A stretch of DNA of 64,000 bases from Dyadobacter sp. SG02 (GTDB taxonomy: Bacteria; Bacteroidota; Bacteroidia; Cytophagales; Spirosomataceae). A program made the translations under genes and the position numbers. Below the pieces are notes generated by a model, which worked only from the letters and a program-made list of their open reading frames with translations, was not told where the DNA came from and made no database searches. Position 1 is the stretch's first letter, and the number at the start of each line of letters is the position of its first letter. The stretch is taken from assembly GCF_900109045.1 (NCBI RefSeq), contig NZ_FNYL01000010.1:62001-126000 (forward strand). The letters run 5' to 3'. Of this stretch, positions 26,663-34,683 are shown piece after piece.

Positions 26663-26697
26663 TATGCAAATCTAACATTAAATATTAAAATTGCATA
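26663..26697 (-). promoter_or_regulatory. -7 box and flanking inverted repeat upstream of DUF4143 ATPase copy 2
   Basis: On the minus strand TAGATTTG (26667-26674) is an exact TAnnTTTG box, 5 bases from the ATG at 26661. A 7-bp inverted repeat, TATGCAA (26663-26669) and TTGCATA (26691-26697), spans the box, which would suit an operator. The surrounding 100 bases are very AT-rich. Confidence 0.45.
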
Positions 26698-26761
26698 GTG
26701 AAAATTAAAATAGTTATATATTAACTTACAATAAGATTAATTAACATTTATAACTGGAAAT

Positions 26762-27112
26762 TCAATAATGAAAAACTTCAATCCCCTCCACCGTGGCGAT
26801 AATCATCCGCGCTTCTTGAAGATGTGCTATAATCAACTCCCAATTAGTATGAAAAAAGGCATGAAGGTCTTTTAGTAACAAGTTGCCCAACCTCAAATGG
26901 ATCACCTTTACAGGTTGCTTTTCCAAAAGGCATCGATGATAGAAGTCCGTATCTTTTGAGACAATAACGAGATCGTTTTCGCGTGCGTAGTCCCAAATGT
27001 CACGGTCAGGCCATCTAGCGTTGAGATCGATGACAAATTCAAATTCGGGAGAATTGAAAAAACTGAAATATTTCGGAAGATTTACGTCGATCAGAAAACG
27101 GGGGTCGGACAT
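26762..27112 (-). CDS. DUF5615 PIN-like protein (probable toxin)
   Basis: 116 residues. It shows the Mut7-C/DUF5615 PIN-like pattern: FLIDVNLP (Asp9), RDIWDYARENDLVIVSKDTDF (Asp residues in the second and third acidic positions) and IHLRLGN. DUF5615 proteins are usually encoded after a DUF433 gene and are regarded as candidate toxin nucleases. Its ATG shares one base with the DUF433 stop, indicating coupling. The activity is inferred. Confidence 0.85.
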   Translation of the reverse strand: MSDPRFLIDVNLPKYFSFFNSPEFEFVIDLNARWPDRDIWDYARENDLVIVSKDTDFYHRCLLEKQPVKVIHLRLGNLLLKDLHAFFHTNWELIIAHLQEARMIIATVEGIEVFHY

Positions 27113-27345
27113 CAGGCAGCAGTCAGGGAGAAATGCTCTCCATCCACTGTTTTAGCAGCGAATTCGATACATGCCTTCATGTCCGCTTCTTCCAGAAATG
27201 GGTAGGCGGCAAGTATATTTTCAATCGTTTCACCTGCGGCAAGGTATTCCAAAATGGTTTTTACAGTGATCCGAAAACCTCTGATCACAGGCTTACCATT
27301 GCAAACCGCCTCGTCTATCGTGATTCTATCCAGCTGACTTTCCAT
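27112..27345 (-). CDS. DUF433-family antitoxin-like protein
   Basis: 77 residues from the ATG at 27345 (MESQLDRITIDEAVCNGKP), which matches where DUF433 proteins usually start. An in-frame ATG at 27357 is possible; one at 27411 lies upstream of the predicted promoter and is unlikely. DUF433 carries a small helix-turn-helix (PVIRGFRITVKTILEYLAAGETIENILAAYPFL). It is paired with the downstream DUF5615 gene with a 1-base overlap, as in other DUF433/DUF5615 modules. Confidence 0.85.
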   Translation of the reverse strand: MESQLDRITIDEAVCNGKPVIRGFRITVKTILEYLAAGETIENILAAYPFLEEADMKACIEFAAKTVDGEHFSLTAA

Positions 27346-27364
27346 ATACCGTTTCATTTGCCTA

Positions 27365-27372
27365 CAAAAATA
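27365..27372 (-). promoter_or_regulatory. Putative -7 box of the DUF433-DUF5615 operon
   Basis: TATTTTTG on the minus strand, 19 bases before the ATG at 27345. It supports the internal start chosen for the DUF433 protein. Confidence 0.5.
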
Positions 27373-27444
27373 GCAATTTATCCCCGACCAGAATACCCAA
27401 AAATCCAGCACGATGCGTGAAATAAACGATTGATGTTCAATCGG

Positions 27445-29043
27445 TCATTTATAATTACCCAGTATCTCCCGCAAACTCCCCAAACTATCCGCTTCCTCGG
27501 CCTTCTTATCCTTCCGCCACCGTAAAATCCGGGGAAACCGCACCGCTATTCCAGACTTATGCCGGGTCGATTCATTAATTCCTTCAAATCCGATTTCAAA
27601 AACCAGCTCGGGCTTCACGGTGCGGACAGGGCCGAATTTTTCCAGGACATTGCGTTTGATGAAATAATCCACCTGGCCGATTTCCGCGTCGGTGAGGCCG
27701 GAATAGGCTTTTGCAAATGGCACAAGCTTGCCGTCGTCGCCCCAGACCGCGAAAGTGTAGTCGGTGAAGAGTTCGGCGCGGCGGCCGGAGCCTTTTTGGG
27801 CGTAAATGAGTACGGCATCCACACTCAGCGGGTCTATTTTCCATTTCCACCAATCGCCTTTTTTACGCCCCACCTGATAAGTGCCGACCCTCCGTTTGAT
27901 CATAAATCCTTCCGCAATGTGCTCGCGTGACTGTGGGTGCAGGTCGCGCAAGGTTTGCCAGTCTTTGAAATCGATCAATGGCGACAGGTTGAAATAGCTT
28001 TGTGCGGGCACATTTGCGTGTAGCGCTTCCAGCTGCGTTCGGCGCTGCGCCTGCGTGAGGCCACGGATATCGACGCCGTTCGATTCGAGCATATCATAGG
28101 CCAGAAAAGCGACGGGGGCTTCTTCGAGTACTTTTTTCGACAAGTTCTTACGGCCAATGCGGGTTTGGAGCACATTAAACGGCATCGGCCGGCCATTAAT
28201 ATAAGTCACAATTTCGCCGTCGAGCACCGTGCCTTCGGGAAGGACCTCGCCCAGGAAATGCAGTTCGGGGAATTTTTCGGTCGATAACTCTTCGCCTCTT
28301 GTCCAGATAAACAGCTCCTTATTTCTGTAAATAATCTGCGAACGGATACCGTCCCATTTCCATTCGGCGAACCAGTCACTGGCCTCACCGAGGTCCGCAA
28401 CGTCACCTTCGATCGGGTAAGCGAGAAAAAACGGGTATGGGCGAGACGCGTTGTCATTTTCGCCTTTGTCCAATATGAGTTGCTCAAACGTAGTTTCCAG
28501 CGGGTCCCATTGACCCATTACCCGGTGAGCGATCACATTGGAATCGGTTTCGGTGGCTTCCGCCAATGCGCGTACCACCAAAGTCTGGGAAACGCCGATG
28601 CGGAAACTCCCCATAAGCAGTTTGTTGAACACGAATGTCTCATGCTGCGAAAGCTGCATCCAGGCCTGGATAATATGATCTCGCTTCTGTTCGTCGGTCA
28701 TGCCGGGCAGCATTCCCAGGTAACGAAACCACTCCGCAAGCGATTTATCCGAGCCACCGATGCTAGTGCGCGGTAAAAGCAGCGAAATGGTTTCGCCCAA
28801 ATCGCCCACACTGTGATAGCTTTCCTGAAAAAGCCACATCGGAATTCCCGCTTCCCCGGCTGCCCATTCCTTTACCTGCGTACGATTGACTTTGAAAGAT
28901 GGCCTGCGGCCGGTGAACAATGTCAATGCCCACAACTTGTCATCGTCCGAAGCGGTCAGAAAATAATTTTTCATCAAATCGACTTTCGCATTCGTCTTGT
29001 TCGTGCGGTCGAGGTTCATGAAGAGGTCTGCAAACTGTTTCAT
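27445..29043 (-). CDS. ATP-dependent DNA ligase (ligase-associated repair cassette)
   Basis: 532 residues. The helical N-terminal DNA-binding domain (about 1-200) is followed by the nucleotidyltransferase with EWKWDGIR (227-234; the catalytic lysine is Lys229) and further ligase motifs (LDGEIV, EGFMIKRR, WWKWKIDP), then an OB-fold domain ending RFPRILRWRKDK. It seals nicks using ATP and defines the cassette of ligase, helicase, exonuclease and phosphoesterase. Its start overlaps the end of the exonuclease gene by 4 bases. The helicase normally found next to it is 2.8 kb further on, beyond an inserted island. Confidence 0.93.
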   Translation of the reverse strand: MKQFADLFMNLDRTNKTNAKVDLMKNYFLTASDDDKLWALTLFTGRRPSFKVNRTQVKEWAAGEAGIPMWLFQESYHSVGDLGETISLLLPRTSIGGSDKSLAEWFRYLGMLPGMTDEQKRDHIIQAWMQLSQHETFVFNKLLMGSFRIGVSQTLVVRALAEATETDSNVIAHRVMGQWDPLETTFEQLILDKGENDNASRPYPFFLAYPIEGDVADLGEASDWFAEWKWDGIRSQIIYRNKELFIWTRGEELSTEKFPELHFLGEVLPEGTVLDGEIVTYINGRPMPFNVLQTRIGRKNLSKKVLEEAPVAFLAYDMLESNGVDIRGLTQAQRRTQLEALHANVPAQSYFNLSPLIDFKDWQTLRDLHPQSREHIAEGFMIKRRVGTYQVGRKKGDWWKWKIDPLSVDAVLIYAQKGSGRRAELFTDYTFAVWGDDGKLVPFAKAYSGLTDAEIGQVDYFIKRNVLEKFGPVRTVKPELVFEIGFEGINESTRHKSGIAVRFPRILRWRKDKKAEEADSLGSLREILGNYK

Positions 29044-30149
29044 GGCTCAGTACCGTCTTTGTCCGCACTCACTGCCCTGTCAAGCTCCTGCTTATGCTCC
29101 TGATAGGCATCCTGTCCGACCGATGCGTCCTGTACGGTTTCTTCCTCCTCGTTTTCATCCTCATTGCCGTACATGGTGTTCACCTCCGCGGCGTCAATGC
29201 CGTTTTCATTGAGCCAGCGTGCGTAAATGCTCGTATATCCGTGCGTAACATATACTTTTTCAGCGCCGGTTTCCCGCACGGCCCGGTTCAGGTCCGGCCA
29301 GTCGACGTGGTCACTCAGCACGAAACCCTGATCGACGGCCCGGCGGTTCTTCGCACCTCTCAGCGCCATCCAACCCGAACAATATCCCACCGAATAGGGA
29401 GCAAACTTCCTGATCCACGTAGTACCGTCGGCGGAAGGCGGCGCCAGTACCAATGCGCCCCGGAACAATTTCCGGTCGGTCTCTTTGGTCACGAGCGTCA
29501 GTTCCGGCAGCTCAAAACCCGCTTCACGCAAACGCTCATTCACCGTGTAAATGGCCCCGTGCGCATAAATTACAGAGTCTTGCAATTGAATATTCTTCAA
29601 AATCCGCTGCATTTTTCCCAATGAATAGCCCATCAGCACACTGGCCTTCCCGTCGGCACGGTTTTGCGCCCACCAGTCGTCGATCTCCGACATTACCTGT
29701 TGCTGCGGCTGCCATTTATAAATAGGTAAACCAAATGTGGACTCGGTAATGAACACATTGCATTTAACTGGTTCAAAAGGCATTGCGAAATGATCGTCTT
29801 CCAGCTTGTAGTCGCCGCTCGCCACCCATACCTCGCCCTGGTACTCGACCCTTACCTGCGCGGAACCGATGATATGACCCGCCGGATGCAAGGAAAATTT
29901 CACCCCATTGATCATAAATTTCTCACCGTACTGCACGGTTTGCAGGTCAATGTCCTGGCCGAGTCGCAGCCTTAGAATGGGCTCGCTGTCCTTGTGAGCA
30001 AGGTAATGCCGGCTTCCCCAGCGCGCGTGGTCGCTATGCGCGTGCGTGATGATCGCCCGGCCCACCGGTATCCAGGGATCGATATGGACGTCGGCAACGG
30101 CGCAGTATATACTTTTTCCGGTAAACTGTAAGAGCGGCTGTTTTGGCAT
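29040..30149 (-). CDS. Ligase-associated DNA damage response exonuclease (MBL / beta-CASP-like)
   Basis: 369 residues of the metallo-beta-lactamase superfamily (SNM1-like). The metal-binding motif THAHSDHARWG has His36, His38, Asp40 and His41, with later HPAGHIIGSAQV and LSDHVDWPDL. The C-terminal 45 residues are strongly acidic (DENEEEETVQDA). It is the first gene of the cassette, overlapping the ligase start by 4 bases. A 3'/5' DNA-processing role is inferred from the family. Confidence 0.92.
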   Translation of the reverse strand: MPKQPLLQFTGKSIYCAVADVHIDPWIPVGRAIITHAHSDHARWGSRHYLAHKDSEPILRLRLGQDIDLQTVQYGEKFMINGVKFSLHPAGHIIGSAQVRVEYQGEVWVASGDYKLEDDHFAMPFEPVKCNVFITESTFGLPIYKWQPQQQVMSEIDDWWAQNRADGKASVLMGYSLGKMQRILKNIQLQDSVIYAHGAIYTVNERLREAGFELPELTLVTKETDRKLFRGALVLAPPSADGTTWIRKFAPYSVGYCSGWMALRGAKNRRAVDQGFVLSDHVDWPDLNRAVRETGAEKVYVTHGYTSIYARWLNENGIDAAEVNTMYGNEDENEEEETVQDASVGQDAYQEHKQELDRAVSADKDGTEP

Positions 30150-30163
30150 ACTCCGGAAATTAT

Positions 30164-30171
30164 CAAAAGTA
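30164..30171 (-). promoter_or_regulatory. Putative -7 box of the repair cassette
   Basis: TACTTTTG on the minus strand, 14 bases before the exonuclease ATG (30149); exact TAnnTTTG. The only promoter candidate I see ahead of exonuclease-ligase. The helicase-pdeM half must use another promoter or read through the island. Confidence 0.45.
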
Positions 30172-30194
30172 TGCCAAACGAGCTATTCCCCTCA

Positions 30195-32885
30195 CTACAA
30201 ATGCAGTTGAACGCCCAAAGAAAGGGTCATCGCGCGGGGATACGCGCCATAGTCGTAACCGCGTTGCTGAATGGATTGCCCGTAGTGGCTCACTTCCGGG
30301 TCCCAGCCTTTGTATTTGGTTAATAATATCAGGTTTTGTCCGCTCAGGAATACGCGGGCGCTTTTTTCTTTTAAAATAGGGAAAGTATAGCCAATGGCGA
30401 GGTTTTGCAATCTTACGAAACTGCCTTTTTGCAGGTACCAGAACCTGTTTTGCGCCCCATAGAGTGTCCACTGCCGTGGAAAATTGTTGTCGGGGCGGTC
30501 GGGCGCCCATGCGTTTTCGGCGGCATAGTAGGTGGTGTTTGACACAAAACCGGTGTGCAAAACCTGGTCGGCCCCATTATATATCTTTTGCCCGTGCTCC
30601 CCGCGGATCAGCATTGTCACATCAAACCGCCGCCATTCGAGCATCGATGAAAGTCCCCAGAAAACATTGGGGAAGGCACTTCCGATCTGCTTTGACCACT
30701 CGGCATCGGCCGCTTCTCTGGACCCGCCCAACAATTCCGGCACTCTGTTCTCGCCATATCCGGCGTCGAGAATTTCCTGCGGCGTGTTCCAGACACCATC
30801 GAGTCTGGGTGAAAACCAGCTTCCCACCGGTTGGTTAGTTTTGTCCTCATCTGTTAAAAAACCAAAAAAATCCAGTGGCTTCCTGATCCGGTTCGCCATG
30901 GCCGTCAGATTGCCCGATATCTTCCAGGATAAGTCGTTCCTCCGCAGCACTTCCCCGGTAGCCGATAGCTCAATACCCCGACTGTACAGACCTTTCACGC
31001 CAGCGTAGCCAAATTCGCCCCCTCCTCCCGGCAAACGAATCTGGTCAGAATAAGCTTGATTGTTTGTAACCTGATTGAAAATGTCCAGCTCCACATGCAG
31101 TTTTCCACTGAGCAAACCCAGCTCACTACCGATGCTCATCATGTTTCGAGTCAATTTGGCTGATCCGGAAATACTATTTACCCACACACTGCTAATAGGC
31201 TCGATATGACCATAATCTACCACCAACCGCAGCGAATTGATCCCAATTTTCGCCAGTCGGCCCCCTTTATCCGGCACCAGCCAGCCGACGCTCCCGCCGA
31301 TCGAGCCGAAACTTTTTACCCAGTCATCCTTTCTCGCATTGACATAAAAATCCCATCCTCCGGTGGCAAACGAGGTTTGGGCAAAGAACGATTTAGAGTC
31401 CGCCCGTCTTCTAAAATAGGAGTATGAAAAAGGAATTGTCGGCCCTGACCCCGGGATAATGTTATGATCTCTGGCCTCTTCCAGCCATCGGCTTACCAGA
31501 TCCTGGTCTTTTCCGTGCGCTTCCCCAGCGGTCTTGTCGAATTTCTGTTGTGCATACCCACCCGAAATCGTCCAAACATTGTTTTTCCAGGCATAACGGT
31601 AATTGAGCGTAGCATCGAGCGTGCGCTCATCGTGGTCAACGAACGCGTAAGTACCATAGGGGTTGTTGATCCGCGGGTTGATGCGATCCTGCTGGCTGCC
31701 CGAAATCCCGTATTGCGCTTTCAGTGTCAAGCCTTTTACAATGCCCACTTCCAGATATTGTGCTGTAAAAAGTCTCCGCACGTCTGTTCGATCGGCAGAG
31801 CGATCGACCCCATCCAACGGGTTTTCCCGTGTCCAGGGCCCTATTTTGATATTTCCGCGAGAGCCGTCCGCATTGTCGGGCGGCCCGAAAGGCAACGCAT
31901 CGTAAGTCGGCTGGATATCTCGCACATCCATCCTCGCTTTGGCATAATAGGTGCTGGTACCAAAGCGCAGCCTGTTTTTGAAAAAGTTAAAATCCAGGTT
32001 CACCCGCACGCCTTTACGGTCGTAGCCGCTGTTTTTCACCACCCCTTTCTGATCGGACAGGTTTCCCTGCACCGAAAACTTTAAAAAATCCAGCCCGCCG
32101 CTAATGCCCAACTGCTGCCTGAAAGCGGTGCCCGTTTGTGTAGCTTCGTCTATCCAGTTAATGCTCTCGTATGAAAAAGAAGGGTCTTCAATGTATTGCG
32201 TAAGCTGTGCCTGCTTCGGGTACAGCGATTCGAGCCGCTTTTGGTATGCCTTGAAATCTTCAGTACTCAAAATCTCCGGCGCGTGTTTCTTCCGCTGAAT
32301 GGAAGCCGTCGATTCGAAATCCACGTGAAGCCCATTTGTCCGGCCTCTTTTTGTGCGGATCAGTACGGCCCCATTTCCCGCGCGGCTTCCGTACATGGCG
32401 ATTGCCGAGCCGTTTTTGACTATCTCAATCGATTCAATATCCGACGGGTTGATGATCGAAAGTACATTCGGTGCGCCAGAAGGGTAGTTCTCTCCCAGCT
32501 CCGCAAGTCCATAATCCGTATTAAAAACATCCTGTGGAATACCATCAACGATATACAACGGCTCGTTGGACGATGCCAATGCCGCCGCACCCCTCACCTG
32601 AACTGAAAAAACGCCACCCGGTGCCCCATTCGTTTCGATCACGCGCACACCGGCCATTTGCCCTGCCATGAGTTGCTCGGGCGTGCCTGCAACCAGCTTT
32701 TGGTCGTTTTGAATGATCCTGCGGCTCGTCCAAGCTGAATTACCGGAAATGATTGGAAAGCTGACATTTTTGGAAGAATCTGATTTCAGCGAATCAGCCG
32801 ACTGGGCTTGCAGCGCATTTCGACAAAAAATCAACAGGCTAAAAAGAATACTGCAAACTGTAAGCGAAGGGTAAAAATGTTTCAT
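30195..32885 (-). CDS. SusC/RagA-like TonB-dependent receptor without CarboxypepD domain
   Basis: 896 residues with a signal peptide (to about residue 28, LQAQ). A plug domain lies at about 65-180 (LMAGQMAGVRVIETNGAPGG, PLYIVDGIPQDVFN, SDIESIEIVKNGSAIAMYG, GNGAVLIRTKRG) with the SusC-type signature, then a large beta-barrel. The N-terminal carboxypeptidase-like domain usual in SusC proteins is missing, replaced by about 35 polar residues. No SusD gene is adjacent. The substrate is unknown. The downstream neighbour in the same direction is the repair cassette, which is functionally unrelated. Confidence 0.85.
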   Translation of the reverse strand: MKHFYPSLTVCSILFSLLIFCRNALQAQSADSLKSDSSKNVSFPIISGNSAWTSRRIIQNDQKLVAGTPEQLMAGQMAGVRVIETNGAPGGVFSVQVRGAAALASSNEPLYIVDGIPQDVFNTDYGLAELGENYPSGAPNVLSIINPSDIESIEIVKNGSAIAMYGSRAGNGAVLIRTKRGRTNGLHVDFESTASIQRKKHAPEILSTEDFKAYQKRLESLYPKQAQLTQYIEDPSFSYESINWIDEATQTGTAFRQQLGISGGLDFLKFSVQGNLSDQKGVVKNSGYDRKGVRVNLDFNFFKNRLRFGTSTYYAKARMDVRDIQPTYDALPFGPPDNADGSRGNIKIGPWTRENPLDGVDRSADRTDVRRLFTAQYLEVGIVKGLTLKAQYGISGSQQDRINPRINNPYGTYAFVDHDERTLDATLNYRYAWKNNVWTISGGYAQQKFDKTAGEAHGKDQDLVSRWLEEARDHNIIPGSGPTIPFSYSYFRRRADSKSFFAQTSFATGGWDFYVNARKDDWVKSFGSIGGSVGWLVPDKGGRLAKIGINSLRLVVDYGHIEPISSVWVNSISGSAKLTRNMMSIGSELGLLSGKLHVELDIFNQVTNNQAYSDQIRLPGGGGEFGYAGVKGLYSRGIELSATGEVLRRNDLSWKISGNLTAMANRIRKPLDFFGFLTDEDKTNQPVGSWFSPRLDGVWNTPQEILDAGYGENRVPELLGGSREAADAEWSKQIGSAFPNVFWGLSSMLEWRRFDVTMLIRGEHGQKIYNGADQVLHTGFVSNTTYYAAENAWAPDRPDNNFPRQWTLYGAQNRFWYLQKGSFVRLQNLAIGYTFPILKEKSARVFLSGQNLILLTKYKGWDPEVSHYGQSIQQRGYDYGAYPRAMTLSLGVQLHL

Positions 32886-32927
32886 TCAAGAGAGAGGTGA
32901 TGTAACTTATATATTATTTCAGTTCAC

Positions 32928-32957
32928 CAAAAATACTATTTCCCTCCCCGCCGCAAA
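32928..32957 (-). promoter_or_regulatory. Putative sigma-ABfr promoter of the SusC-like receptor
   Basis: On the minus strand TTTG (32957-32954) is followed after 18 bases by TATTTTTG (32935-32928). This fits the Bacteroidota -33/-7 architecture and lies about 42 bases upstream of the receptor ATG (32885). Confidence 0.6.
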
Positions 32958-33038
32958 AGCTTCCGAAATTTATTCGCAACTTGAATGTTACTTTAAGCGA
33001 ACGTGTTCGTATAAAGGTTAGATAAATAACACAACACT

Positions 33039-33431
33039 ATGTCAAAACAACACAATCCTCCCACCACACCCGCGCAGGAAGCCGAACGCTACCTCGAAAA
33101 CGCACGCCAGATCCTGACCGAGAAGGCCGGCAAAGAAGACGGTTTGTATGCCGATGTCAAGTATGTCAAAATGGCTGCGGGTACGGCATATTCGGCTGCT
33201 TTGCTTATTTTGGATGAATATCTCCGGCAGAAAGAAGGTATTCATTTTACGAAACCGAAGAGTATCGAGGATTACAGGAACCGACTCAGAAAATTCGACA
33301 AAAAGTTATTAACGTTGCTTGTAGACGTTTATGACGAATTGCATATTGCCGGTTACTACCACGGAACACAGTCCGTCAATACGATTCAAACAGGCCTTAA
33401 TAATGTAAGGTTGATGCTGAACTACATTTGA
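33039..33431 (+). CDS. DUF5618-family small helical protein
   Basis: 130 residues, almost entirely helical (AERYLENARQILTEKAG; GTAYSAALLILDEYLRQKEG; LLTLLVDVYDELHIAGYY). No signal peptide or membrane segment. It resembles DUF5618 proteins of Bacteroidota, and the tyrosine- and lysine-rich helical bundle recalls HEPN-like folds; function is unknown. It sits 85 bases before the ABC importer lipoprotein, separated from it by a perfect 12-bp inverted repeat. Confidence 0.7.
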   Translation: MSKQHNPPTTPAQEAERYLENARQILTEKAGKEDGLYADVKYVKMAAGTAYSAALLILDEYLRQKEGIHFTKPKSIEDYRNRLRKFDKKLLTLLVDVYDELHIAGYYHGTQSVNTIQTGLNNVRLMLNYI

Positions 33432-33475
33432 TCAGAACAAATCTGCATTACGCTGCAAAGCGCTCAATAAATGAG

Positions 33476-33510
33476 TAATTTTGAACGGGTCGTCTACTCG
33501 TTCAAAATTA
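33476..33510 (+). promoter_or_regulatory. Promoter/operator-like inverted repeat before the ABC importer operon
   Basis: Perfect 12-bp arms TAATTTTGAACG (33476-33487) and CGTTCAAAATTA (33499-33510) with an 11-bp centre, ending 6 bases before the lipoprotein ATG (33517). The left arm itself contains an exact -7 box, TAATTTTG (33476-33483). A dimeric regulator bound here would cover the promoter and transcription start. No T-run follows, so a terminator is unlikely. It does not resemble a Fur box. Confidence 0.6.
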
Positions 33511-33516
33511 CAAACT

Positions 33517-34683
33517 ATGCACAGAATCCTTTGTTTGCTCATTTTCACGAGCTTGCTTATCCAAAGTTGCCGCACTTCAGGCAATGAACAAAAAGAGCAG
33601 ACGGCCACTTCCGATACCACTACCCAGTTCGTCAAAACCCAGGTGCATCATGCCTGCGGGTTTAAGATCGGGTATTTCAAAGACTACAAACTCCTCAGCA
33701 TTATCAACCCGTTCGGCGGGCAGGGCGATACTTTACGATACATTCTTCAAAAAAAGGGAGCCACGATGCCCGACGGCTATCCCCACGCCCAACGCATTGA
33801 AATACCCGTAAAAAGCCTTGTGGCGATGTCGTCGATGCATGTGGGTTTGCTGGGATTTCTGGATGCGGAGAATGTGCTGACCGGCCTTGGCAGCCTGCAA
33901 TATGTGTATTCTCCAAAGGTTATCGCTTTGATTAAGGCCGGAAAAATAGTGGAAGTGGGCCGTGACCAGGGCTTGAACGACGAGAAAGTGATCGAAATGC
34001 GGCCTGATTTAGTAATGACGATCGGTAACCCCGGCGGGAAAATGGACCATTACCGCATCCTTAGGGAAGCAGGGATACCGGTCCTGATCAATTCGGAATG
34101 GGTGGAACAGACGCCCCTGGCCCGCGCCGAATGGGTGAAACTCATGGCCGCATTGCTGGATAAGGAAGAACTGGTCAACAATAAATTCGCGCAGGCGGAA
34201 GCGGAGTACGCACGGCTCTCGGCATTGGCCCAAAAAGCGGCAAAAAAGCCGACCGTACTTTCCGGCCTGAATACGAAAGATGCCTGGTTTATGCCAGCAG
34301 GCAACAGTTATATGGCCCGTTTTTTCAAAGATGCCGGCGCGGATTATCACTGGCACGACGCTCCGGCTACCGGAAGCCTTCCCCTCAGTTTTGAAGCCGT
34401 GTACCCGTTTGCATTGACTGCGGATTACTGGCTGAATGTCGGTTTCGACACGCACGATACGCGGAAGGGCATTATCGCGCAGGATGCACGCTATGCCGAT
34501 TTCAAAGCGACTCAAACGGGTAAATTGTACAGCTACAACCGACTGGTAAGCGACCAGGGCTCCAACGATTTCTTCGAATCGGGTAGCGTGAACCCGCATC
34601 TCGTGCTGGCCGACATGATCCGGATTTTCCATCCCGACCTGCTTCCCGGCCATCAGCTTGTCTACTACAAACAGCTTCCCTGA
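33517..34683 (+). CDS. ABC importer substrate-binding lipoprotein (FhuD/BtuF family)
   Basis: 388 residues from the ATG at 33517; the upstream in-frame extension overlaps the inverted repeat and is unlikely. A signal peptide ends at a lipobox LIQSC, with lipidated Cys18. The mature protein has the two-lobed metal-chelate binding pattern (VAMSSMHVGLLGFLDAEN, LRPDLVMTIGNPGG-like segment, IPVLINSEWVEQTPLARAEW). It delivers a siderophore, haem or corrinoid to the permease. It overlaps the permease start by one base (TGATG). The ligand cannot be told from sequence. Confidence 0.88.
   Translation: MHRILCLLIFTSLLIQSCRTSGNEQKEQTATSDTTTQFVKTQVHHACGFKIGYFKDYKLLSIINPFGGQGDTLRYILQKKGATMPDGYPHAQRIEIPVKSLVAMSSMHVGLLGFLDAENVLTGLGSLQYVYSPKVIALIKAGKIVEVGRDQGLNDEKVIEMRPDLVMTIGNPGGKMDHYRILREAGIPVLINSEWVEQTPLARAEWVKLMAALLDKEELVNNKFAQAEAEYARLSALAQKAAKKPTVLSGLNTKDAWFMPAGNSYMARFFKDAGADYHWHDAPATGSLPLSFEAVYPFALTADYWLNVGFDTHDTRKGIIAQDARYADFKATQTGKLYSYNRLVSDQGSNDFFESGSVNPHLVLADMIRIFHPDLLPGHQLVYYKQLP

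Noticed and set aside
33476..33510. Inverted repeat as terminator of the DUF5618 gene
   Set aside because: No T-run on either side, and the arm contains a promoter box close to the next ATG; a regulatory role fits better.
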